NCBI RefSeq assembly: GCF_900101895.1
Contig: NZ_FMVF01000008.1
Coordinates: forward strand, 106,304 to 170,303
Length of the DNA: 64,000 nt
Source of the DNA: Flavobacterium caeni
Lineage (GTDB): Bacteria > Bacteroidota > Bacteroidia > Flavobacteriales > Flavobacteriaceae
Reading direction: 5' to 3'
Below are positions 7,918 to 14,937 of this stretch, piece after piece. Made by a program: the position numbers and the translations under genes. Position 1 is the stretch's first letter, and the number at the start of each line of letters is the position of its first letter. Under the pieces are notes generated by a model, which saw only the letters and a list, made by a program, of their open reading frames with translations, had not been told where the DNA came from and did no database searches.

Positions 7918-10059
7918 TTATTGCTTGATGACTTTGTACGTGGTTTTTGCATTTCCCGATTCGACGGTTATAAAATAATAGCCGCATTGAAGTTCGGCAA
8001 TATCGACCTGCGTGTTGCTTTGTATGAGGTCGCGTTTGAGGATCCTGCCGCGCGCATCTGACAGTTCGTAAGTGCCGGTTTGGGCAGTATTGCTCTTGAT
8101 GATAAAGTAGTTTTGCGCCGGGTTCGGATAGATCACAAAATCATTTTGCGCGAAACTTTTAACTGACAAAGGCGCCAATTGTGTCGCCACTTCGTTGGTT
8201 GTGATCGGCAGGTTGAAGTCGAAATAGATATCGGCTTTTGATTGGGCGATATCACCATAGGTAAAGCCCGGTTTTGGTTTGATCCTGTAGATCATCCAAC
8301 CGTGGCTCGCGGCTTCATTCGCGCTGCTGTGCGGCAAATCGATGTTCGGGAACGTTGCCGACAGTTCATTGCCATTTTTGATTTGGATGCTGTAATCGTG
8401 GCTGGCTGCAATAGGTTCAAAAGTAGTCCAATCCAAATCGGCGTCGAGCGTTTCCTTCAGGACGACGGTTGTGGCCGATGCGCTTCCGGTGTTTTGGAAA
8501 CGGGTCAGATAATGCAGGTAACTGCCCGTTTGGGTGGGTTCGATAAACGCGCCTTCGAGTACCGTTTTGTCGTTGGGGTCAAAAGCGTTGACGATAGTCT
8601 GGTCAAACGATACGCTGTTGTCCGCGGGAAAGGCATCGCCTGCAACCGGTGTTCCGGTGGCCGATAGATGCAACAAGTCGCCATCGTTGGCTGAAGGTGG
8701 CGTCAAAATATTGAGTGTAATATCGATGAATCGTTCCTCGAACGGAATCAAATTGGCGTAAGCCCAGGTAATCGTATTGATCGCAAAAGTGGTTTGTACG
8801 GGCGTCGATGCACCGAAACCGGCTTTGTTCTGGTCAAAAACCATTGTGATATCGCCGCTCAGCGCTGTGCTGCCATTGTTCCAGAAATACAACCGGTAAT
8901 GCGAGCTGAAGCCCGGGCGCGGATGGTCGATGGGAACCAACGCGACCGACAAATTGGCAAATCCCGTTGCCGATCCGATGCAAAAATCGGTGTTGTCATA
9001 ATTAACGTCTTCGCCGCTGCTCACAATCGACACCGATGCCGGGTCCGAAGAAAAATTGACATTGAGATTCTCTGTGGCCGTTGTTTGGTAAGTGTCTGTA
9101 TTCGGGATGTAAATCTCGTAATTTCCGGATGCGTCCGTAAAAGTCGCAAACGAGTTTGAACTGCCGGTTGCGACCACTTTTCTGTTTGGAAAGCCTGTAC
9201 CGCTTGCGCAGTTATCGCTATTCGAATTGAATTTGACCTGGCCGCTGATGCGGTTGGGCAACAAATCGGTGAGTTTCACGGTGTAGGGATAAAGCACGGG
9301 TAAACTGGCGACGGGACATGTCCCACAATGCGGCGTATCATATCCGGTAAGGCCGAATCCGCAATTGGCGTCTATATCCATATTGAAGCCGTTGAAAATA
9401 TAGCCGACGTCCACGTCATCCTGCGTGATGTAGTGAATGCCGTAAGTAATCAGTTGGGAGCCGTTGCCAAAGGCGTTGTCCAACGTGACATTTTCATCCG
9501 AGATATAAAACGTGGAAAAAAACGGCACATCGACCTGGTAGGTATAACCCACATCATCGCCTACATCAACTATAGAATTACCATTGTTGTCATGGTATTC
9601 ATGATTGATCGACAAAACGATCATGGGTGAATAGAAAGATTCCGTCGGGTTGTCAGAGTAATAATCGTACGGATCGCTCAAATCGGTCACTTCAACACCG
9701 CCGGGCGCAGTGGCAAATACTTTGGCCTGGCTCATGTCATAGCAATCGAAAGCGAATTTGTTTGCCATAAAACTAATAGTGTCCTCTTCCCCGGGCGCCA
9801 GGCTCGGAATTGCGGTTTCAGGCGGAAAGGTGTAGTAGATGTCAAGCATGCTGCTGTTTTCACTCAGGTTGTCGATGTAAATGTTCGTCAACGGCTGATC
9901 GCCATTATTCTTGATGGTAAAAGCGAAATAGATCATATTCTGATCCATAAAAACACCGGTCATTATTAATCCGATGGACGGACCCTGCACCGTTTTGTCG
10001 CTATTTCCGGCGAATACATTCAGCGAAAAAAACAGCAGGAGAAGTAATTTTTGTTTCAT
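7918..10059 (-). CDS. T9SS type A sorting-domain surface protein with DUF7619-like repeat domain
   Basis: A 713-residue secreted protein. Signal peptide at residues 1-18 (MKQKLLLLLFFSLNVFAG). Long beta-rich, CARF/DUF11-like segments follow. A domain beginning FDPNDKTVLEG (about residues 490-625) matches the DUF7619 module typical of Bacteroidota surface proteins. The last ~75 residues are a T9SS type A sorting domain (FVIYPNPAQNYF... GYYFITVESGNAKTTYKVIKQ), which directs export across the outer membrane and attachment to the surface. No catalytic motif is visible, so an adhesive or structural role is inferred. It converges on carB with a shared terminator. Confidence 0.88.
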   Translation of the reverse strand: MKQKLLLLLFFSLNVFAGNSDKTVQGPSIGLIMTGVFMDQNMIYFAFTIKNNGDQPLTNIYIDNLSENSSMLDIYYTFPPETAIPSLAPGEEDTISFMANKFAFDCYDMSQAKVFATAPGGVEVTDLSDPYDYYSDNPTESFYSPMIVLSINHEYHDNNGNSIVDVGDDVGYTYQVDVPFFSTFYISDENVTLDNAFGNGSQLITYGIHYITQDDVDVGYIFNGFNMDIDANCGFGLTGYDTPHCGTCPVASLPVLYPYTVKLTDLLPNRISGQVKFNSNSDNCASGTGFPNRKVVATGSSNSFATFTDASGNYEIYIPNTDTYQTTATENLNVNFSSDPASVSIVSSGEDVNYDNTDFCIGSATGFANLSVALVPIDHPRPGFSSHYRLYFWNNGSTALSGDITMVFDQNKAGFGASTPVQTTFAINTITWAYANLIPFEERFIDITLNILTPPSANDGDLLHLSATGTPVAGDAFPADNSVSFDQTIVNAFDPNDKTVLEGAFIEPTQTGSYLHYLTRFQNTGSASATTVVLKETLDADLDWTTFEPIAASHDYSIQIKNGNELSATFPNIDLPHSSANEAASHGWMIYRIKPKPGFTYGDIAQSKADIYFDFNLPITTNEVATQLAPLSVKSFAQNDFVIYPNPAQNYFIIKSNTAQTGTYELSDARGRILKRDLIQSNTQVDIAELQCGYYFITVESGNAKTTYKVIKQ

Positions 10060-10295
10060 GGTATTGGTTGTTAGTGTGTTAAAGATAATTTTTTTATTGG
10101 CTATGAACCGTTTTTAAGAATTATTTTTATAACAGTTTGGGCCTGCCAAAACCCTAATGAACAAAAATGGCGCGTCTCCGGCGCGGGTGCCGCAATTCCT
10201 GAACGTCAAAAAAAATCCCCGATTCAAATGGGAATCAGGGTTGATTAAATGTAAAAAAGCCACAGGATCGTAGCTTTAAACGGCGGTTTCGAACT
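10060..10295. other. intergenic stretch without a recognisable gene
   Basis: This holds the upstream region of the T9SS gene and the downstream region of the frameshifted SRPBCC gene. A TATCTTTA sequence (minus strand, plus 10080-10087) is a weak -7 candidate for the T9SS gene, without a matching TTG. Nothing else is recognised. Confidence 0.4.
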
Positions 10296-10714
10296 TCAAT
10301 TCGCTTCCGTATACTTTTTGAAATTGTCTAGAATCGCCTGCCAGCCGTCGCGCTGTATCTGCTCAGGATTTTGGTTTTCGGGTACAAAACTCTCCCTGAT
10401 GTGCGTTTGGTCGCCTTGCGGGGTAAACGTAATTTCAGCCGTCCGCCCGTCATCCATTGCGTAAGCGATGAAATTGTTCGGGACGACATGCGTGTGTACC
10501 GGCCGCCAAAATCAAAACTGAAACTGCCGTCTTTGGCCGCCATCGTTGTGGTGAATTTGCCCTCGGCGCGCAAGTCGTTTTCAGCGTGCGGGGCGTGCCA
10601 ATCATCCGATGCCTGGCACCAACGCATGATGTGTTCCGGTTCAGACCAATACGCCCAGACTTTTTCCACCGGCGCGTGAACGGTTGTTTCTACGGTGATT
10701 TTCCTTGTTTCCAT
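10296..10714 (-). pseudogene. SRPBCC (AHSA1-like) protein gene with a 2-bp frameshift
   Basis: The frame from ATG 10714 starts METRKITVETTVHAPVEKVWAYW and reads as a normal SRPBCC/AHSA1 protein up to SFDFGGRYT. It then changes frame at an (AC)3 tract (plus 10492-10497, GTGTGT). After removing one AC unit the protein continues THVVPNNFIAYAMDDGRTAEITF and ends ...NFKKYTEAN at 10296, giving a normal ~139-residue family member. As sequenced, the C-terminal half is out of frame. A real inactivating mutation, slip-strand phase variation or a sequencing error are all possible. It is the third SRPBCC gene near an ArsR-led operon. Confidence 0.8.
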
Positions 10715-10800
10715 GGTGTGGTTTTTTGGTTGATACAAAGATATCGGGCCGCATTTTTTCCCAAGTGTGCGAAACCGACAAACAACGGTGCCGGTTGCAA

Positions 10801-11244
10801 CTATTCTTTGTTCAGGCCAGTAAATTCTTTGTATTTGTCGCCGAGCGGAACCATACATTTAACGTCATTGTCGCCGATATACCACTCGAGGCAATAGCCG
10901 TCAGGATCAACCTCGTGCTGCGCGATCAACAATTGGAACGCACGACCGATGCTTTCGGGGTCTTCCATAAAATCCTTGATGTAGAAACTGTTGTAAGGTC
11001 CTTTTTTGATCCTGAAGGTTTCCAGTCCGTACTTTTCGGCCGTTTCGTGTGGCATCAAATCGGCGGCAGCTTTGTAGACAATCTTGCCGTTTTGGTCCTT
11101 CCAGGAAATGCCAAAAAAACGCCTGCGCTCTTTTTCGGGAAGGATGACGTGAAGATGGATGTGCGCGCGTTCCACATCGTCGGGAAAATTCTTGGCCGTT
11201 ACACACACCACGTCGATGTCTTCGGTTAAAGTAAAACTGTCCAT
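10801..11244 (-). CDS. GyrI/effector-binding-like protein of unknown ligand
   Basis: A 147-residue cytoplasmic protein (start MDSFTLTEDIDVVCV). The arrangement of strands and the phrases HIHLHVILP, RFFGISWKDQNGKIVYKAAAD and ETFRIKKGPYNSFYIKDF resemble stand-alone GyrI-like/AraC effector-binding-domain proteins, often labelled transcriptional regulator in Flavobacteriia although no HTH is present. The frame is open 18 codons further upstream, but the chosen ATG matches the family start. It is encoded in the same direction as the neighbouring SRPBCC genes. The ligand and role are unknown. Confidence 0.65.
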   Translation of the reverse strand: MDSFTLTEDIDVVCVTAKNFPDDVERAHIHLHVILPEKERRRFFGISWKDQNGKIVYKAAADLMPHETAEKYGLETFRIKKGPYNSFYIKDFMEDPESIGRAFQLLIAQHEVDPDGYCLEWYIGDNDVKCMVPLGDKYKEFTGLNKE

Positions 11245-11325
11245 AAGCGTTTTTTTGTTGACACTCAAATTTAACCAAAAATCCAAAGAATCAAACAACC
11301 GATCGTTTTATTTTTATACGAAACG

Positions 11326-11772
11326 TTATTCGCCCTTCGCAAATTTGTCGGCTACCAGATTGAGCGAAATTCCGTGTTCCAAAAAGCATTTCATGCCGTC
11401 GAGCACGGTGGTGAACCCGCCCGTGGAATCCCTGACGGCCGCGAGCAAATCGTCACCGGTTTCGGTATAGCCCGTTTCGCGGACGGTCACATAGGTGGTG
11501 TCATCGGTCAGTGGCTCATACGAAAACACCACGCGTCGTTTGGGCTGGCCCCAGTCAAAAACAATACTTTGGTTATCGGTAATTGCTACCACGAACACCT
11601 CGGCCGATACGCCATACATTTCCCAGTGCCACGTCACGGTTTGGCCCGCTTGGAGTTGGCCGGAGCTTTTGGTGAACCAGAACTGGGTAGTGCGTTGCGG
11701 GTCGATCATCGCTTCGAATACGTCGCGCACCGGTTTTCTGATCAGCATTTGGGCTTCGGTATAGGCTTCCAT
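11326..11772 (-). CDS. SRPBCC domain protein (AHSA1-like)
   Basis: A 148-residue START/Bet v1-fold protein. The family pattern is visible: an N-terminal strand ending IRKPVRDVFEAMIDP, central strands, VFDWGQPKRRVVFSYEPL, and the C-terminal helix GGFTTVLDGMKCFLEHG. Family knowledge: a hydrophobic pocket binds small molecules or unfolded clients, with no fixed enzymatic activity. It is the third gene of a tight minus-strand operon (ArsR regulator, SRPBCC, SRPBCC) with 11-bp gaps, so it is most likely controlled by the ArsR protein. Confidence 0.85.
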   Translation of the reverse strand: MEAYTEAQMLIRKPVRDVFEAMIDPQRTTQFWFTKSSGQLQAGQTVTWHWEMYGVSAEVFVVAITDNQSIVFDWGQPKRRVVFSYEPLTDDTTYVTVRETGYTETGDDLLAAVRDSTGGFTTVLDGMKCFLEHGISLNLVADKFAKGE

Positions 11773-11783
11773 GGTCTTTTTTG

Positions 11784-12212
11784 CTAAAGTTCGACAAAAT
11801 TCTGGAGCGATCCAACAAAGTGCGTCCAGCCTTGTTTGAAGTTTTCGTTCGAGAAGTCGGGGTATCGTTCCGATTCAAACGACTCGGTGATCGTATGCGT
11901 AAGCGTGAGTTGGGTTTGGTCGCCCAACGGTTCCAGAGCAAAGCAAACGACCGAATTCCCCGGATACCCGACATATTGCCATGTGTAGGCAATCCGTTTG
12001 TTCGGGATTGCTTCTGTCACCACTATTTTGTGCGGATACAGGCGGCCGTTGTGGGTGACGTCCCACTGGGTAGTGAATCCCACTGCGGGCTTAAAATCGG
12101 CCATCATCGGGAAAAACCATTGTTTGAGTTGGTCGGGTTCGGTGAGCGCGCGCCAGACTTTTTCAACAGGTGCGTCGTAAATGCGTTCGAGTGATAGTGT
12201 GGGAGTGGCCAT
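11784..12212 (-). CDS. SRPBCC domain protein (AHSA1-like)
   Basis: A 142-residue protein with the same fold: LERIYDAPVEKVWRALTEPDQLKQWFFP at the N-terminus, WDVTHNGRLYPHKIV, and the helix NFKQGWTHFVGSLQNFVEL at the C-terminus. It lies 11 bp after the ArsR gene and 11 bp before another SRPBCC gene. ArsR-SRPBCC pairs of this kind are widespread, with the SRPBCC protein as the regulated product. The ligand is unknown. Confidence 0.87.
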   Translation of the reverse strand: MATPTLSLERIYDAPVEKVWRALTEPDQLKQWFFPMMADFKPAVGFTTQWDVTHNGRLYPHKIVVTEAIPNKRIAYTWQYVGYPGNSVVCFALEPLGDQTQLTLTHTITESFESERYPDFSNENFKQGWTHFVGSLQNFVEL

Positions 12213-12223
12213 ACGAATTCGGT

Positions 12224-12529
12224 TTAAGGTTTAGACAAAAATTGATCGAGCGCATCGAGTTTTTCGTTCCAGAAATGGCGGTATTGGAGCGTCCATTGCG
12301 CCACCTCCGACAGGGCATCGTAGCTGGGTTCGCAAAATCGTTCGCGTCCTTGCTTTCTAATCTTGACCAGCCCGCATTGCGTCAGTATCTTGATGTGTTT
12401 GGAAATCGCAGGGCGGCTGATGTCGAACTGGTCGGCCACGGCATTGAGGTGCAAGGGTTGTTGCGCGAGCAAACCGATGATTTCGCGTCGGGTAGGGTCG
12501 GCAATCGCCTGAAAAACGTCTCGTCTCAT
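12224..12529 (-). CDS. ArsR/SmtB-family winged-helix repressor
   Basis: A 101-residue dimeric winged-helix regulator. MRRDVFQAIADPTRREIIGLLAQ at the N-terminus and the HTH AVADQFDISRPAISKHIKILTQCGLV identify the SRPBCC-associated ArsR subgroup. No metal-binding CxC is present in the recognition helix, so it is probably not a classical arsenic sensor. It leads the operon 12529-11326. Two GTAAC-type palindromes overlap its promoter (12538-12578), which suggests autorepression. Confidence 0.9.
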   Translation of the reverse strand: MRRDVFQAIADPTRREIIGLLAQQPLHLNAVADQFDISRPAISKHIKILTQCGLVKIRKQGRERFCEPSYDALSEVAQWTLQYRHFWNEKLDALDQFLSKP

Positions 12530-12537
12530 ACAAAAGA

Positions 12538-12582
12538 GTAACTATTCGGTTACAAATATAATGAAACCGTTTGGTTACGCAA
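12538..12582 (-). promoter_or_regulatory. promoter of the ArsR-SRPBCC operon with two palindromic operators
   Basis: Minus-strand promoter: TTG (plus CAA 12580-12582), 19-nt spacer, TATATTTG (plus 12553-12560). Two related palindromes flank the -7 box: GTAACTATTCGGTTAC at 12538-12553 and GAAACCGTTTGGTTAC at 12563-12578. Their position over the -7 and spacer regions is what a repressor site would look like, with the ArsR protein the obvious candidate. Confidence 0.7.
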
Positions 12583-12632
12583 ATAAATTTGGATTTTTTT
12601 GAAAAACAGCAGCCAAAAAGTAAAGCAGATGC

Positions 12633-13169
12633 CTATTTGACCGTGAATTCAGACCTGATGTTTACCTTGTTCGATACCTTGCTTTTGACGACAGACGGGA
12701 TCTGGATGTCAAAATCGCTGGCATTGACCGCAAAATTCGAAATGATTTCGATGCCTGCGTCGGTCTTGCGGATTTTTGCCGGTGCGGCGATGGCCTTCGA
12801 TTTTCCGTGTAGTTCAAGTTGACCCTTGATCGAAAAATCCTTGAATGTCGTGCCCAGCGCAGCGGCGTCAAAGTTTTCGATTTTGCCTTTGAACGTCGCT
12901 TTCGGATGCTTGTCGCTCTCGACGTAATTTTCGTTGAAATGTTCTTCCATCAAGGCTATTTTAAAACGGAAGCCTTTGACAAGCGCAAGGCTCGCGAATT
13001 CTCCGGTTTGGGCATTGAGTACGGCGGTGGCGGCGTTGTGGGTCGCCTTGACTTCTTCGAACGACGGCACCGAGGCCTCGAATTCAATTTTACCTGTTTT
13101 GGTGATCATTTTCTGTGCAGAAGCGCTTATGGCGATCAGCAGCAACAAAGTGGTGAGTGTTGTTTTCAT
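12633..13169 (-). CDS. secreted YceI-family lipid-binding protein
   Basis: A 178-residue protein with a signal peptide (residues 1-18, ending ASAQ) and a YceI lipocalin-like domain (about residues 25-178) with the typical SDKHPKATFKGKIENFD and GQLELHGKSKAI phrases. YceI proteins bind long-chain isoprenoids or fatty amides in the periplasm. It probably forms a unit with the cytochrome gene just upstream (12-bp gap), and the divergent OB-fold and DUF5777 genes complete a set often found together in Bacteroidota. Confidence 0.88.
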   Translation of the reverse strand: MKTTLTTLLLLIAISASAQKMITKTGKIEFEASVPSFEEVKATHNAATAVLNAQTGEFASLALVKGFRFKIALMEEHFNENYVESDKHPKATFKGKIENFDAAALGTTFKDFSIKGQLELHGKSKAIAAPAKIRKTDAGIEIISNFAVNASDFDIQIPSVVKSKVSNKVNIRSEFTVK

Positions 13170-13181
13170 GGTTTATGTTGG

Positions 13182-13577
13182 TTATTCGAGTAGTCCTTCG
13201 GCGTCCCATTGCGCGATCATGTCGATGGTATTTTGCGGTAGCCGCGTACCGCCGTTGGGCATCATACCTTCGGCACCTTGCGGACGCGAGATACGGTCAA
13301 TCAGGCCGCGTTCAAGAACGGCTTGCTTGACCTGTTCGTAGCTGACCAACGACATGGGCGCACCGTTTACCGGAGAAGCGCCATGGCAAACGGTACAGTT
13401 CGCATTGATGACGGCCGCGACGTTGTTGGTATAGCTGATGGGCGCGTCTGGTGTATTTTGTGGGGCGATCAGATCATCTGTACTGTCGTTGGCGCAACCC
13501 ATCGCGCAAAAAAGCATCATTGCAAAACCCAACGCGCGCGTGGGGAAATTCGTAGGATTGGAACTACTGATCTTCAT
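13182..13577 (-). CDS. lipoprotein c-type cytochrome
   Basis: A 131-residue protein with an N-terminal lipoprotein signal (MMLFCAMGC, lipid on Cys about residue 28) and one haem c motif CTVCHG near residue 62. The likely distal Met is in GMMPNGGTRLP. The size matches small monohaem periplasmic cytochromes. It is co-directional with YceI and divergent, with a 17-bp gap, from the OB-fold gene at 13595. The electron partner is unknown. Confidence 0.82.
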   Translation of the reverse strand: MKISSSNPTNFPTRALGFAMMLFCAMGCANDSTDDLIAPQNTPDAPISYTNNVAAVINANCTVCHGASPVNGAPMSLVSYEQVKQAVLERGLIDRISRPQGAEGMMPNGGTRLPQNTIDMIAQWDAEGLLE

Positions 13578-13594
13578 CGTTCTGTTTTAAAGTT

Positions 13595-13993
13595 ATGACT
13601 ATGCGAAAACTTGTCTTGGCCATGGCCGTCTTGCTGGTGATGGCCGCCGCCTTTTTGACCCTCTACCGGTATGTGTACCGCGAACACCGTCGCGTCGAAA
13701 ACCTAGATGCAGACTATACCCTAAGCGTTGCGCGAATGGAGCAAGAATTTTTGAAAGATGCAGCGGCGGCCAACATCGCCTATGGCAACAAAGTCGTCGA
13801 GGTTTCGGGAACAATCACCACGGTCGATGCCGCGGCCGGCGTACTCACCATCGACGAAAAGTTGTTTGTGCAATGCGATTCGCCCATCGCCGATCTTACG
13901 GCGGGCGGCAAGGTTCGGCTCAAGGGCCGGTTTGTAGGTTTCGACGACCTGCTGGGCGAATTCAGGATGGACCAAGCGGTGCTGCTCGAATAA
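13595..13993 (+). CDS. membrane-anchored OB-fold protein (tRNA_anti-like)
   Basis: A 132-residue protein with one N-terminal transmembrane helix (about residues 5-25). The periplasmic OB-fold-like domain (about residues 45-130) includes NKVVEVSGTITTVD and GGKVRLKGRFVGFDDLLGEFRMDQAVL. This matches the tRNA_anti-like family, which is named for fold similarity only and has no known tRNA function. ATG at 13601 is an alternative start. It is followed after 23 bp by a DUF5777 beta-barrel gene in the same direction. Confidence 0.78.
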   Translation: MTMRKLVLAMAVLLVMAAAFLTLYRYVYREHRRVENLDADYTLSVARMEQEFLKDAAAANIAYGNKVVEVSGTITTVDAAAGVLTIDEKLFVQCDSPIADLTAGGKVRLKGRFVGFDDLLGEFRMDQAVLLE

Positions 13994-14016
13994 ACATTAT
14001 CCCTAACAACACACAC

Positions 14017-14856
14017 ATGATCAAAAAACTAATTCCTTTGTTGCTGTTTCCATTGGCCGGTTTCGGGCAAGAGGATTTGCTCGCCGGGCTCGACTCGGTT
14101 CCGGCCAAACAGCCTGTCGAATCGGCGTTCAAGGCCATGAAAATCGTCAATTTGGAGTCGACGAAACTGGCCGCCAAGAAAGATTTTTATTTTGTGGTTG
14201 CACACCGTTTTGGTTCGGTCAAGGACGGATTCGAAGGTTTTTTCGGATTGGACAACGCCATCACCCAACTCAAATTCCTTTACGGCATAACCGATTGGCT
14301 TACGACGGCCGTCGGGCGCAGCGAGCAAGCCTATGATGTATCGGCCAAGGTGCGCATCGCACAACAAACCACCGATGGATTGCCGGTTACCATCGTTTTG
14401 TTCAATTCGCTGGGGTTCAACAATACGCTCAAGGAGCGCAACTACCCGCGCATGACGTTCCAAAACAGGATGATTTATTTGACGCAGGTGCTCGTTTCGC
14501 GCAAATTCAACAAGCGTTTGTCGCTCGAGCTCGCCCCGACTTTTTTCCACGAAAATTTTGTGATCGAAGACACGCAGGACAATTCGCAGCTCGCCATTGG
14601 GATGGGCGGGCGGTACAAAATCGCCAACCGTTGGTCGATCAACCTCGACTACGCCGTGCATACCAACCGCGCGAGCCATTCGCAGTTCCGCAACCCGCTT
14701 TCGGTGGGTGTCGATCTCGAAACGGGCGGGCATGTGTTCCAGATGCATTTCACCAATTCGCAAGGCATACACGAGGCCGGCTTCCTTGGCCAAACTACAG
14801 GCGATTGGGCCGATGGCGACATTTTTTTCGGCTTCAATCTCGTTCGGGTGTTTTAA
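14017..14856 (+). CDS. DUF5777 family outer-membrane beta-barrel-like protein
   Basis: A 279-residue protein with a signal peptide (residues 1-16, ending GFGQ). Alternating amphipathic strands and conserved DUF5777 phrases (DFYFVVAHRFGSVKDGFEGFFGLDNA; GMGGRYKIANRWSINLDYAV; HEAGFLGQTTGDWADGDIFFGFNLVRVF) are visible, and it ends in an aromatic residue as outer-membrane barrels do. The function is unknown. It is associated with YceI and cytochrome genes here, so a role in a periplasmic redox or lipid process is plausible. The ATG at 14017 is chosen because the signal peptide begins there. Confidence 0.85.
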   Translation: MIKKLIPLLLFPLAGFGQEDLLAGLDSVPAKQPVESAFKAMKIVNLESTKLAAKKDFYFVVAHRFGSVKDGFEGFFGLDNAITQLKFLYGITDWLTTAVGRSEQAYDVSAKVRIAQQTTDGLPVTIVLFNSLGFNNTLKERNYPRMTFQNRMIYLTQVLVSRKFNKRLSLELAPTFFHENFVIEDTQDNSQLAIGMGGRYKIANRWSINLDYAVHTNRASHSQFRNPLSVGVDLETGGHVFQMHFTNSQGIHEAGFLGQTTGDWADGDIFFGFNLVRVF

Positions 14857-14886
14857 TTTGCATCAATCAGTCCAAATCATATTCAT

Positions 14887-14918
14887 AAAAAAAAGCCCTG
14901 TTCAAAACAGGGCTTTTT
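14887..14918. terminator. bidirectional terminator
   Basis: AAAAGCCCTG / CAGGGCTTTT stem with a 7-nt loop and A/T runs on both sides, between the convergent genes ending at 14856 (+) and 14938 (-). Confidence 0.88.
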
Positions 14919-14937
14919 ATTTTAGAACTGCAAACGC

